Shown here: positions 11,282-24,150 of the stretch, one piece after another | Layout: every line of letters starts with the position of its first letter | How positions within the stretch are numbered: the first letter of the stretch is position 1 | DNA from: Vandiemenella viatica | Lineage: Eukaryota; Arthropoda; Insecta; Orthoptera; Morabidae | Assembly: GCA_031002005.1 (NCBI GenBank) | Contig: JARYHS010006964.1 | Location: forward strand, 6,944,001 to 7,008,000 | Direction of reading: 5' to 3' | Length of the DNA: 64,000 nt | Position numbers and translations under genes: made by a program | The notes under the pieces: model-generated | What the model was told of the DNA's origin: nothing | What the model saw: only the letters and a program-made list of their open reading frames with translations | The model's database searches: none

Positions 11282-14200
11282 ACAGAATATGTAGATTATG
11301 TTTCAGTAATTCGGACGCTCTTTGCAGGTTTGTTTATGCTAATTTTGAAGTGACGATTAAAACAGACAAAACATAGGTGACTTACTCTTTGCGATAGTAA
11401 CCAAACCATTCGCTGGCAATCACAAACATCGGCTGCCGGGGGATACATGTAGTGTCCAGCTTAATACCGTCACATCGCCACGATCCAATTCAGCTGATTT
11501 CTACCAGTATCAGCCTGTAGTAACTTCGTATCCCCTCCCCTAATAGGATCTTGACTAAAATTAGTTTGTACTTTCGCAAAAATCAAAGAGTCACAAAAAT
11601 TAAAAATTTTGGATCAGTTTTTATGTTCGTTCCTGGTGCACGAAAACAATTGAGGTCAATTAACATAGACAAGTGGCTCATTTGGTAGGTTTTTGAGGTA
11701 CAGGTTACCCACAAAATTATTTTAAGTTTGGAACTTATATTTGAAAAATGGTAGTGAAGAAAGCGTTTTCGATTATTATACATGGAGTAATTGTTATGAA
11801 CTGAGCACAAAACAGTTATCATAAACTCCTTCCTCGACCTCCGATGATTTAAACTAGCCAAGATATAATATTCTGAAGTTTTAAGCCCCTAATAGATTGA
11901 AATCGGAATGTTTAAATCACAGAATGATAGATATCTGCATTCGTATTCTATTGTAATGCATACTTCCGTATTTTTCCTGCTTGAATGCATGCAAAAGTTT
12001 TATTTCAGATTACACATCTAAATAAGTAATTAATCTTTATCAATTTCAGTATTTTCGTCCGTGACTACATTTGCTACTCATGGCATACTGCTACGGACAC
12101 AAATAATATACAGTAATCTCAAATAAGCAGTTCTGCTGTTTTGGTTTTCATTTAATACAGTTCACAACAAAAATATTGTTGTCTGTCATTGAATACAAGT
12201 TTAAACATTCATTCAAATAGGTCATTCTGCTGTTAGCTGACACAGGAATAGCATCACGAAATATCCTCCATATCCTGAGAACAACAAGTCATGACAGCCC
12301 TTTTCAGATCGCCACAGGATAACTCCAAAGATTTTTTTGTTTCTGTCAATTGTTGAAAATATTTAAAAGCACTGAGTATTTCTCTGTTATTCTATATGTA
12401 AATCTGATACTTCAGGGAATATAAATAAATAGAATCATCCAAGAAATATATCCAAGGTGGGAACATTTCTATATAATGTATCAAAATAATATAAATGATA
12501 ATCCATGGAAATCTGATGTTTTCCTAGCAGAATATTTGTGAAACTGTAGTTGAAATCACTGTTATAAGCATCAAATGTTCTGCTAATTTAAAATCTGAAT
12601 TAAATATACATTTAGCAATGGTCAAAAACATTTCCACAACTCCATAAAAAAGTAATCAGATTTGAATAAAGAGAAATTCTATAAATGAAATTATATCTTC
12701 AGACAAACCTGTAAAGGAAAGATTTACTTAAAATGAAATGCTTCAAAATAGGATGACTGCACTCAAAAATTGAGTTTCTATAATTTTTAAAAAATGATTA
12801 ACTTTCTTGAACTAATCCACCAGCAGATTTATGTAATATGGCACAGATGATTCTATTGGTATTAAGTACAGATTATGTTTATAACCACAGAAAAGACTAG
12901 ATATTCATACTGAAGTTTCATTTCTCATGGCAGTATGTTACAATGCATTGCTGAAAGCTTTGCAGAATGTTCTTCCAATTTACAGGAGACTCAAAAGGAG
13001 TTCATTATTGCTGACATATTTAAATCACGCTAATAACATTTTCTTCTGACAAATAAACAATGATCTGATGAAGTTTTGAAATATTAGATATTTGTTCTCA
13101 CTATTAATGAAGCATATCATGATGACATCTCAGCATAACAGATGAACAACAGGATATTCTTTGAGATAAAGTAAATGGAGTGTTGAGATATCTATCTACT
13201 ACAAAAAAAAAATATTTTCACTGACAGTGTATGGGTAACATTTATTTCAAACTTGTTAAAACCCTAATGTTAACAGTGAACAAACATCATTTAAAAATTC
13301 AATTAGTGTGTAACAATTGACACAGTCATAATGTGCCACATAGCATATTTAAACTCATAACAACATTAAATTGAAATAATTTTAAAATTGAATTGAAAAA
13401 TGTAGTAACTATTTCAGAAAACTTTAATAACAGTTCTAAAGATAAATTGACTTACATTTTCAGTCTATGAACTGATAAGAAGAGAAAGGTTGTATACATA
13501 GCTCATACAAAACATATACAGATACTAAAAAAGTGATAAGATAATAAATCTTTAAATTAATATAATACAATTTTTCTATTCAGAAAATTCTCTCATTTCA
13601 AGCATGTACAATGGAAACAAAAATACCTATTAAATTAATAATAGACAGTTTTATACCAAAATATATTACTTAAAACTTTAAATAAAACTGGAAATTACCA
13701 CAAAATAAATAAGATAAAAAAAAACTGCCCTTCAAGATCCTATCAACAGGATAGGCATGTCATTAAATATTTTCTGTGTTATTATAGTGATTTACATGCA
13801 GCCTAAAGGGAAAAAATGAACCTTAAGAAATTTAAAATCAAAGTGAACTACAGCACTAATTCGTTTACAGATATTGGAGTTCATGTTATTTAGCTGTAAA
13901 GCTGGAAGAGGAAACATGTAAAATACAAACAAAAAATCCAAGTTACTTTAGCTTTTTTTTTTAGATACTGAAACAATTTTACAGTGTCCACAAGAAAATG
14001 TATACGTATTTCATAAAATTGTTAGATTATTCTTAAACCATTACACATCTACGAATTTTATAGTAAAATAAGAATAAGTAACACGCCTATGTAACTGTGT
14101 TAAAATTGTGAAAATTTTTTTTGAAGGAAATCGCTAGATAATTAAGTCTCAATTAGTACATTTAAGTAACTAAAAAAGTAAAAGATTTTCCACAAACATA

Positions 14201-14489
14201 AATAAAAGACATGTACCTAAATAAAATATCATTGCTGTTAAAGATCTCTACATTTAACAGGTTTCACACCCTACTAGAAATGTGACACCATCCTGAAAGT
14301 ATCCAAATGTTTTATAAGCTTCCCTAAAACTCGGCATGTCACAAGAAGTGAATATTTATCAGAACGCCATGTAAGAGATTTTAGTTTAAAGTGAGCACTA
14401 CTGTAAATATATCTTATGATACATCTTAAGATTCCAAGAATGTGTGGAAGATATTGTACAAACTAACATCAAAGTAGTCATTTCTATTA
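11282..14489. other. AT-rich 3' flank of gene A
   Basis: About 3.2 kb with no recognised gene or element. It lies downstream of the minus-strand zinc-finger gene and may include part of its 3' UTR. The real polyadenylation site cannot be picked among several minus-strand AATAAA-like strings. Confidence 0.5.
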
Positions 14490-15146
14490 AATAGGTTAAG
14501 TGATGATTTTTAAAGTACATAGACTAAAACATTTTCCATACAAATCTAAAAGAAGCGATCACCATAATTAATGTGTATAATTTTCCACAAAAGACAAAAG
14601 AAAACTGGGGAATATGTAAATGAATCTGTTAATGGCATTTAAAACTTGTAGACTTAGTAAATGGTTCATCACAAACTTCACAAAATTAAATCTAATCTAA
14701 ATGAATCCGCTGATGGTCATTAAGATACACAGACTGTAAATGATTTTCGACAAACAACACTAAGAGATGGAGAGTTTAACAAAATGAGTCGCTGTTGGCA
14801 TTTTAGATGTCCAGACCCTACAAATGATTTCCCACAAATATCATAAGAATATGAGCCTACAGACTACTGAATCCACTGATAACATAAGAATACCAGATAT
14901 TGAAAGTGATTTCCCACTAACATAAAAAATGAATCCACTGATGACTTTTTAAAGGCTTATACTGTCACAAGAAATGGGAGTACATCCAAATGAATGCGCC
15001 TGTAAGTTTTAGATGCCCAGATACTGTAAATGATTTCCCATAAATGTCACAAGAAAAGGGAGCTCACCAAAATGTATACACTGATGAACTTTTAGATTTC
15101 AAGATACTGTAAATGATTTCCCACAAACTTCCTAAGAAAATGGGCG
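14490..15146 (-). pseudogene. Fossil zinc-finger units beyond the stop codon of gene A
   Basis: Past the stop at 15147 the same 84-bp pattern continues on the minus strand, with recognisable remnants of the HQRIH linker and CGKSF blocks at about 84-bp spacing (near 15121, 15037, 14914, 14830, 14747, 14668 and 14584). Stops, lost cysteines and small indels accumulate with distance from the stop. This is the decayed C-terminal end of a once longer array, and it may now be transcribed as 3' UTR. Confidence 0.8.
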
Positions 15147-16965
15147 TTAACCTAAATGAATCAGCTGATGAGTTTTAAGACTCCAAAACCGTGTAAACGT
15201 TTTCCCACAAATTTCACATGAAAATGGACGCTCGCCCAAATGAATCCGCTGATGAGTTTTAAGACTCCAAGACTGTGTAAACGATTTCCCACAAATTGCA
15301 CATGAAAATGGACGTTCACCCAAATGAATCCGCTGATGAGATTTCAGATACCCAGACTCTTTAAATGATTTCCCACAGACATCACATAAAAACGGACGTT
15401 CGTCAAAATGAATCCGCTGATGAGTTTTAAGATGCCCAGAATCTTTAAATGATTTCCCACAGACATCACATGAAAATGGACGTTCGCCCAAATGATACCG
15501 CCTGTGACGTTTAAGACTCCCGGACCAGGTAAATGACTTCCCACAGACTTCACATGAAAATGGACGCTCGCCCAAATGAATCCGCTGATGATCTTTAAGA
15601 CTCCTAGACCACTTAAATGATTTTCCACAAACGTCACAAGGAAATAGACGATCACCCAAATGAATCCGCTGATGAGTTTTAAGATTCCCAGGCTCTGTAA
15701 ATGATTTCCCACAGACGTCACATGAAAATGGACGATCACCCAAATGAATCCGCTGATGACTTTCAAGACGCTTAGACTCTTTAAACGATTTCCCACACAT
15801 TTCACATGAAAATGAACGATCAGCCAAATGAATCCGCTGATGGGTTTTAAGATTCCCAGATGCTGTAAATAATTTTCCACAATCATAACATGAAAATGGA
15901 CGTTCCCCCAAATGAATCCGCTGATGGGTTTTAAGATTCCCAGACTCTGTAAATAATTTCCCACAATCATCACATGAAAATGGACGTTCGCCCAAATGAA
16001 TCCGCTGATGACGTTTAAGATTTCCAGACGTCATAAACGATTTCCCACAAACTTCACATGAAAATGGATGATCACCCAAATGAATCCGCTGATGAGTTTT
16101 AAGATTTTTAGACTCTGTAAATGATTTCCCACACATTTCACATGAAAATGGACGATTACCCAAATGAATCCGTTGATGAGTTTTAAGATACCCAGACTTT
16201 GTAAACGATTTGCCACAAACTTTACATGAAAATGGACGTTCGTCAAAATTAATCCGATGATGAGTTATAAGATATCCAATCTCAGTAAATGATTTCCCAC
16301 AGACATTACATGAAAATGGATGTTCACCCAAATGAGTTCGCTGATGTCTTTTAAGATGCGGAGGCTGCATAAATATTTTTCTACAAACTTCATTAGAAAT
16401 TGGAAGTTTACTCAACTGAATCTCCCCATATCTTTCAAGATCTAAAGGCATTGAAAATGATTTCTCACAAACGTCATGAGATAATTTTCGTTCACTAAAA
16501 AGAACTTGCTGACGACCTTCAGATAATGTAAATGGTTTTTTACAAAAGTCAGAAGAAAATTGTTGTTCACTCGTATTAATCCAATTATGATGTGGAGGAG
16601 AGTAATTCGTAAAAGATTTTCCACTAACTTTACAAGTATATGGTCGTTGACCCCAATGAGGCTTGTGGTGCATTTTAAGATCCCCAGAAACAAAACATGG
16701 ATATTTACTCATGTTACTACACAATGTGGGATAGACTTTCTTATCACTTTTAAGACTGCACAGCCAGGAACATGATATATTATGCAATTCGGACACAGTT
16801 GTCAGTTCACCTAATTCACTTCTCTTATGGCTTTGTTTGTTTTTAAAACTATTATTACGGCTGTTTGTAGTAATTAATTCCTCTTCTAGTTTGTTGGTTT
16901 GAAATTCAGCAATAGAAAGTTCCTGCTGGTAAGCATAACTCCTTTTTTTGCAGTCACAAAAATCT
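15147..16965 (-). CDS. Gene A, last exon: C2H2 zinc-finger array protein
   Basis: Minus-strand exon encoding a poly-C2H2 protein, by family a nuclear sequence-specific DNA-binding protein; targets are unknown. The acceptor TTTCTGTTTCTAG ends at 16966. The first exon base completes a codon, then comes a linker (DFCDCKKRS, then SIAEFQTNK). The open frame continues past residue V at 16796, which is a GTG and not a start. About five degenerate fingers come first (lost cysteines or histidines), then one with the last His changed to Asn, then thirteen intact fingers of the form CxxCGKSFxxSxxLKxHQRIH. Linkers are HLGERPFSC rather than the usual HTGEKPY. The stop follows the last HQLIHLG. Splicing to 22340-21862 is predicted from matched phase 2. 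No KRAB, ZAD or BTB domain is visible in the two exons. Confidence 0.88.
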
Positions 16966-17989
16966 CTAGAAACAGAAAAACTTTGATATTATTATGTGGT
17001 GACAACTTATTATAATAGAAAAGTATGTTTATTCAAAACTTTTAGGTATTGTTCAAGTTTTTGAAGTAGTAGACATAATTCTTGTATCATATAATTCTTT
17101 GTTATATATAAAAGTATATTGATTTGCAGTAGTCAACTTAGAAGAGTTAGTATGTCACATTTGTAAGTATTGAACTATATTGCACCCTAAAATTTGTAAA
17201 ATGCAGAATCAAAATGGCTTAACACAAAAGTGTTTTAGTAAAAAACCAAGAATGGTGATACAGGAAAAATAATGAAAAATGCTTAAACATTTTCACCAAA
17301 AAAAGTTGTTATCAATATGTAAATAACAAATTTATAAACATGAGAAATGGATAATGTGAACTACTGCATATTTATAAGACATTATCAATACAAATCATAT
17401 TAATATTAGCAACAAAATATTTTTTTCTCCTTAAAGAAAACTGAAATCAATAAGTTCAGACATTAACTACTCAACAAATACATAGCAGCAATCTATAGGC
17501 TAATATGTCTAGTTGAATAGAGAAGCTTCTATTAATATAAAATTCAACAGTGAAAATTACATGTGAAATAAAAAATTTGAGTTAACTTCCCATGTATATT
17601 ACATTCACAAAAAAATAAAGTGCTTTAAAAAAATCTTAACGTTACAATGAACAGACTCAATTGGTTATTAGATTTTCACTGGAAGTGACATCAAATCAGA
17701 TATTTGATAGAAGTAGTTACATGATAAAAATAAAGAAATAACTATGAAACAATATTATGCTGCCTTGTTTGTATCTAGATTTTATTTCAGAAATGACTTG
17801 ACAACAAATTTCTTCACATTTTTACTGGCTATCCAAAAGCATTTTGAAACATAAAACAATTTATACATCTTAGTTGATTGAAATAAATAGCTCTTTAAAC
17901 TAAAGACATCAACAGTATAATAAAGTTGTACTGGAAACAACCAGCACACATAAAGATGCAGTCTACTTATATAAATCAATATACTGGCA

Positions 17990-18700
17990 GGTATTACAGA
18001 GGGTTATATACTGTCTCCTATACTCTTGAACTTATATTCTGTATCCACTATCCAGACTACCTAGCAATAAGTTGATAAACCAACTAGATAAACAGCAAAT
18101 GGCTAAACATCAGATAACACTGTGATCTTCATGTACATCTCAGCTCTTCAATGGCCTACAGAAAGAATTAAAACAGCAAAAAATATGAACTTGTTATCTA
18201 TCTTCAAAAACAATGTAGTTTTCTGCTTGTATGGCAATAAAATTAAAGTAGAGACAAATTCAAATATCTTTGACGCTCGCTTTACTAAAAGGGGTTCTAC
18301 AGTAGAAAAGATCATCTATGGCAACAAAAGCCTAAATGTCTAGTGTAAAATTGTGACTTCCAGTCAGCACTCGTTACAGAATTGATATGTGCTGTTGGCA
18401 GTATTGCTGGGAGTCGAAGCCTGGACACTGATATCTCATTATCAATCAGGAGGAAGCTTCACAAATTTGACTTTAAAGCCGAATATTAAGAATCCTATTG
18501 GACATGTAAAAAGCAAATGACCATCAGAAAACACAGGATGACATTTTTCGAAACGGTGAGTAATGACTTATACGGCTTATCACTAAAGGCAAATCGCTGA
18601 AAGAAGCAGATGATGACGAAGGACAATCTCAATTAATGGTGAGACAGCCACAATACAGCCTGCTTAATAAGAGTAATGGATAACACTGAGAACTATTATT
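17990..18700 (+). pseudogene. Decayed LINE reverse transcriptase
   Basis: Plus-strand fragments read GYILSPILLNLYS (about 18000), then SDNTVIFMYISALQW (about 18113), a decayed ADD box and following helix, and VLLGVEAWTL (about 18400), the usual C-terminal WTL block. The order matches a Jockey/I-type endonuclease-reverse transcriptase. Stops and frameshifts break every segment. The 73-codon frame at 18122-18343 is part of this relic and not a gene. It is distinct from the TTAAA-tailed family. Confidence 0.6.
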
Positions 18701-18949
18701 TAAGGAGAAGGCGGAAGTAGGAGAAAATGTTTTCACTTGTTGCGAAAGAAATTTATGTTAGAAAGTACTGAAACAAATCCAGATTTCTAAGCAAAAATTA
18801 GACATTCCAACCATAAATGGATTTGATGGCTAGGTGAAAAATTGAAGTGAAAGTAAAAAGGCATTATGTATTTAGATCTCTTTAGTTCAATATATTGTTT
18901 CCAATGAATGGATTTCATCTCTGAAGTTCAATTCTGGTTGGTGCTATTA

Positions 18950-19160
18950 TTTGATTTTATTCCAAATACATTATATCCATAAATTTCTTTGGCCTTATGA
19001 ACAGGTGATGGCAAAAAGCAAAGTCTGGTGTATATGATGGACCATACCAAATCGCTTTATTCACCTCTCTGTTTTCTATTTGGCAAAGCACCACAGCAGC
19101 GGGTGTATGGGTGTATTTCCCTAGTGAAAAATGAAATTTTCGTTCATAATGCAAGTATTA
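18950..19160 (-). pseudogene. mariner/Tc1-like transposase relic
   Basis: A 65-codon minus-strand frame contains HTPAAVVLCQIE followed 18 residues later by YTPDFAFCHHLF. The second string resembles the YSPDLAPCDFFLF block that carries the last catalytic Asp of mariner-type transposases, and the first resembles the preceding NARPHTA block. Only this short segment survives. An alternative is chance similarity, so the call is moderate. Confidence 0.4.
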
Positions 19161-19421
19161 ATTCACGATTTTTGTTATGTTAATACAATATTGTTATAGT
19201 TTCAGCCTTTTCAATTTAATGAATACATGCAATTTTCATTTTGATCACAAAAATCGTTGCCCATTACCTTTCTGACAAGTACAATTAATTTCTCCTTTTT
19301 TGGAGCACATCAACTGGCTTTCTACTGCTAAATCCATTAATGCGAAGTGTGCAGTAGTAGATTCTAGTCTCTACCAAAGTAAAAAGTTTTAGCACAAATC
19401 TGATGGAAACCTGGTTAGTGT

Positions 19422-19740
19422 GCAGGGCGTATACTGGCGATGAGGCATGGAAAGATATTGCAATACATACAAAAAGTACTGCATGGAAGGGAAAAGATGA
19501 CCATGACCACAAGCTGGCACTCGATTTCAGGCACAAGGGTGTGGGAAGATTCTCTTTTTTAGATAAGTGTGCCAGGTATTAGAATGAGTTACCAGGAGAA
19601 ATGATGAATAATTTACCGAAAACTTTGAAAGTATTTAAAGATAAAATTTGTAGAGGGCAAATGTAGGTAGGTGCAGGATGGGGGGAAGATGGGTGTGTAA
19701 GGAAGCCTGTGCTCCATTGCAATTAAATTAAATTAAACTA
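19422..19740 (+). mobile_element. 5'-truncated LINE 3' end with TTAAA-type tail
   Basis: Closely matches the minus-strand copy at 3265-3805: AYTGDEAWKDIA, KDDHDHKLALDFRHKGVGR, and the 3' end GTGCTCCATTGCAATTAAAT followed by AATTA repeats. It is truncated at about 19422 and carries at least one stop. It sits in sense to plus, opposite to gene A. Confidence 0.85.
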
Positions 19741-21861
19741 GATTTAAAATTCGAATTATTTCAACATTTGACAACTTTGGCATCCATTTCTGCATCAAGC
19801 GTTTTTGTATTTAATTGTTGATAGAAAACTTCCTTAACCGCCGATCGTCCAACACCATATTTTGCATGTTCTTGATGTTTTCAACTGTTCTCATGCTAAA
19901 CCCATAAAAACTGAAAGCTGAGCATTTCACCAGCTTAACAAATACTTTAAGCAAAAGCTGAAAGTGATCTTTGCAACATAACAAAAACCAAGAATACCTT
20001 GGCTTGGCTCTTTGGAGATATCTCACTTCCAGAAACCTCTGTGGCAGTGTCACAATGAAGTTAACTGCATGAATTAATATCATCTTAAACATACTGGAAC
20101 AAGCTAGGGCACTTCTGCTTTAGCAATGTAGTATTGAGCATGTGTTTCCTAATTGACATAAACAAGGGCACACTAAGTCAGCTGATGCTGCACTCTACAG
20201 AACATGAAGAATCATCAGAATGTGCCTAAAACAGTCATCTGTGAAAATTGTGGGAATATTGTTTGTCATTGACCCCACAGACATAAGACAAAATGTAGCT
20301 ACTAATGTTACCAGGCTCAGAGAGGAATCTCCAAAAACCTCAAACCTGGTGCAAAGATCACCAAGCAGAGAAAGACTGTAAGTCTGTAAAAACAGAGTGG
20401 GATAAAACATTGAATGATGGGTCAAGCTAAAAGATAGTCTGACATTTGGGTCTGAACAGCCATGGCTCATACTGAAATCACTAAAGCAATTAATCACAAC
20501 AGAGACTATGGATTAATGGGGACACTATTTCTTCTTTCAGATTTTAGGATCACTGACATTTAGGTCATCATACCCTAGAAAGGACAGGGGGTAAGCAGCA
20601 GGAAAGAATTTTCCCATGCCCTTTATAAAAGAACCCATTTTACTTTAGAAGCCAAGACCTACTACTTTACCATTATAATGATTTAGAACATAACAACATA
20701 AATAGAAAAATATTTAATTAATACATTATACTTTCCCTAGCAACTTCTGTTTAATCTAATCTTATCTGAAAGGAAAAGGGCTTTTTCTATTTTTATTCAT
20801 CATATTTAAGATAAATTATTGACTTAAAAATTAGAAACAGTTTGTAAATTTATATATACTGATATGGATTCTTTATGTTGTTCCTACAGTATCTAACTAA
20901 ATAAATCCTGTATGCTAGATCCAGGATGAATTTTAACTGCAATGGAAAGTATATTTTAAAACAAGCAAAATAACTGATGAAAGAAGCTGATTAACTTAGA
21001 TGCCACATTACTACTATTAACTACAATCATTAATGCCTATTCAGCAACTTCCCCTACTTATGCCAAATATGTCACTCGATTTCTAAATTGAAATTATTTT
21101 AGAGTATGATGTAAATTATTTGCACTTCCTCGAAAAGATATTGAGATATGTAATTGTCTCAACTACAAAACAAAATCTCTTCTACTAACTTACTCCTGAA
21201 ATCAAGTATTCTTATAATTTCATAGTTCCATATTAATTTCCATATAGTATAACTTATTCTTCATCTATTACCCATCTAGGAGTTAATGATGTCATATATC
21301 AGTCTTTATAACAATTACCTATATGCCTCTCAGCACCCCACCATCTCCAAACTAAATACCAACAATGTGGTTCCCATATTATGACACCATTCACTAGCAG
21401 TGACTTCGGCAAGAAATTAACAGATTTCCATGAATTGCCAACTGTGCTTTATTGAAAAAAAATGGAAGTAACAGATTTGATTTTTTAAACTACAAATTCA
21501 CTGCTCAGTAAAGAAGGAGGTTGTCATAAAAAGCTAATTCCTTCTAATAAATTTGAAAAGAAAATCTTGATACCTATAAATTAATTCTTAGTTATCACAG
21601 AAAGATGGCAATTTCTATTGTATGAAGCTACCCAGAAACTAGACAGCAAAGAAGCTATGTATCATTCATTATAACTCGGTTCATAATTACAATGCCAATT
21701 GATCCAACAGCACAAATATTAGTTTATAAATTGATTAAACTAATAATAACTAAACAGATATAAATCTAGTTTTAGTGGAAAAATTTACATCACAAGAAAT
21801 AATTGAAATCAAACATCACAATAGCTACAGCATCAATAAAAATAATAAGGCATTATCTTAC

Positions 21862-22340
21862 CTTCTTTGTGTAATCCTGTTGGTGTAGTTATGAAATTGT
21901 AGTTTCGTCAAATCTTTGAATACTTTGGAGCAGTATGTACAAACATATAAGGGACCTGAAACAGCTGAGTTGTGGCTGAACACATGTTTTGTTAGGGAGC
22001 ACCAAGATGAAAAAGTGTCCGCACAGAATGCACAAGCAAGTTCAATTAATGATGGCTCATTAAATATAATGTTATTGTTCTCTTGAAAATAGTGAAAAGA
22101 CAACTTTGATAGATTTGAGTAAACCAGTCCACAGTACTGACAAATATATAATGGCGAATTTACACATAGGTCATGACTAAACACGTGGCTTATTAGCAAG
22201 TCCCTTGAGGAGAAATACTGAAGACATGTAACACATGTATACTGTGACGGCCTGGCCACTGACATGATGCTTCCAGTAGTTATACTGATATTACTCACAG
22301 CAGACACAACCAAAATAGTACTTGTAACTACTCCACAAAA
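21862..22340 (-). CDS. Gene A, upstream exon: paired C2H2/C2H module
   Basis: Minus-strand exon ending at a consensus donor AG|GTAAGA (21861). The final codon is split in phase 2 and fits the acceptor at 16966. The frame is open from a TAG at 22343-22341; the first in-frame ATG is at 22265, and it is unclear whether translation starts there or further upstream in an unseen exon. Two repeated modules are encoded. Each has a full C2H2 finger (CVTCLQYFSSRDLLISHVFSH and CAFCADTFSSWCSLTKHVFSH as CxxC-x12-HxxxH) followed by PLYICQYC or PLYVCTYC and a half-finger with one His but no second. The second module matches gene B exon 47278-47487. Likely nuclear and nucleic-acid or protein binding. Confidence 0.75.
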
Positions 22341-22343
22341 CTA

Positions 22344-23393
22344 ACAATATGCTGGTGGCAACAAAAAAGTTTGTTTTCCTGCAACTTAACTTTTTGTCTG
22401 TAAAGAAAAAGAGGGGAAAAAATTCAGTTCCTTCATTATAAACCACACAATTACATGGGGACATAAAAACCATGTATAATATATAAAAAATTATAAAAGC
22501 TCTTAAATTGTAGGATCAGTATAGACATTAAGAAACTTATTTTCTTCACTACGATATGGTAATAACTATACAACTGACAAGTGTAATATTATGTATCTGT
22601 TATATGAGAATGACTGCTGGTGTTCACTGTGTCAGTGACTAGTGCCTACAGGAGTCAACCATGACTGGCCACTGAACAGTGGTGAGTGGGGTGCTGTCAA
22701 CGAACTAGTCCGTTTTCATGTTCATTTTCCAGTGAGCTACAGTCAATATCCAACCAGGCTTGGATTTGTTTAGTTCAGTAGGATAAAAGACCCAAATCCA
22801 TTACAAAATAAAGCAATTCTTATTATCAAGAGAATAGTTGGGTAGAGCTGTATAGCGTGATTCATTACAGTAAACAAATGATGCAACAAGTGAGTATTTA
22901 AAAGGAGTAGCTAGCTACAATTTAGTTATTGCAGTAAAAGCTAGGTAGTAAATTATGACTACCAGTATAGAATGAGAAAGACAGGGTGACAGACAGTGAA
23001 ATGTGATGTTTTTATGGCACTTGTATTGGTTGATATTTAAGTACAGGTGGGATGCTCAACTGGTACACAAGGAGACAAAAAAATTAAAATACAGATGGAA
23101 AATACTGCTGACTCACTGGAATGGCTCACAAGGCACGCTTACACTGCTATTAGCAGGAACTGTACAGAAAAGTTTGTTCAAGAAATAAAAAAATAAATCA
23201 GTAAATCAAACATACATCATTACCTTTCTACTTGCAATATGTTGGAAGTAAATATAGAGCTCTATCTCTGCTATATAACCTGACCCTAGGACAATGTCAA
23301 ATGCCACCATCATACATAAAATGGGAGTGCACAGAATCGTAACATGTTTTTTCCATTATTGGTAAGATCACGAATGAACAAAGGAGTTTTGTG
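22344..23393. other. 5' flank of gene A
   Basis: No further coding exon could be supported. A promoter was not recognised. Confidence 0.45.
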
Positions 23394-23590
23394 CAGGGGC
23401 GTAGCTACCATAGGTCTAGGCAATGCAGTGCACCGGGATATCCAAAGGGCAGCCCATGGAGCCCCCAAGTTTGGGCTCAGAAGGCCCACGGGCCTTCAGG
23501 GAGAACCTAGATACGCTACTGCGTAGGGGGCCCCAACCAATGCCCAGGGGCCCCATGATCGGCTCAGGGGGCCCCTACCAACAACTTGAC
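23394..23590. mobile_element. Truncated hAT-type MITE
   Basis: Starts CAGGGGCGTAGCTACC and contains GGGGGCCCC-type blocks, matching the complete MITE at 4690-5043. The right terminus is missing, so no target-site duplication can be shown. Confidence 0.75.
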
Positions 23591-23714
23591 TGGTATGTAT
23601 ACACTAAATGTGAAAACTAACGAAGAGAAACTAGGATTATTTTTCACTTTTCTTGATTTTACAAAAGTATTCATTAGTCTCTTCCATTCAGTTGACTAAC
23701 TTATAACTTGATAT

Positions 23715-24150
23715 ATACGGTATTTTCACTATATGTATATAGGGTTTTACTATTGATTCAAGGTAATCCTCACTTTAACCACACAAATAGTGAAATTCAT
23801 AAATATAACACTCGTACCAAGACAGACCTTCATATCAAAGGACATAACTCTAAGGCAGCAGGTAAGAGTGCCTATGAAATGGGAGCCAGGCTATATAATA
23901 AGCTTCCAGCTCATCTAAAGATATTGACTGGGAATGAATTCAAAATTGGAATAAAATCTTATCTATGTAATAAGGTCTTGTACAAACTTGATCAATTGTA
24001 AAAAAATATATGTATGAATGTAATAAGGTCTTGTACAAACTTGATCAATTATAAAAAATATATGTATTAATGTAGCTTCTGTATTGACTTTGCTAGAAAC
24101 TTGTATCACAAGCATATTGGCAATAAAAAATTATTATTATTATTATCAAA
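23715..24150 (+). mobile_element. LINE 3' end (YNTRTK family) with ATT-repeat tail
   Basis: A plus-strand frame (to 24001) reads YRVLLLIQGNPHF, HKYNTRTKTDLH, MGARLYNKLPAHLK and LCNKVLYKLDQL, a C-terminal segment typical of one group of arthropod non-LTR retrotransposons. A direct duplication of about 51 bp follows the stop (23971-24075), and the end is a TTA microsatellite at about 24129-24146. It is 5'-truncated. A longer, more decayed copy lies at 61900-63330. Confidence 0.75.

Larger units (their letters stand above)
16966..21861 (-). other. Gene A predicted intron
   Basis: Bounded by GTAAGA at 21861 and TTTCTAG at 16966, both in consensus form. It contains a decayed LINE (17990-18700), a mariner-like relic (18950-19160), a LINE 3' end (19422-19740) and otherwise unassigned AT-rich sequence, notably 19741-21861, where I recognise nothing. 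Confidence 0.75.

Noticed and set aside
15344..16246. Long overlapping frames on the same strand of gene A with repeated HFHVKFVGN-type text
   Set aside because: They are out-of-frame shadows of the 84-bp finger repeat; the C2H2 frame has the zinc ligands.
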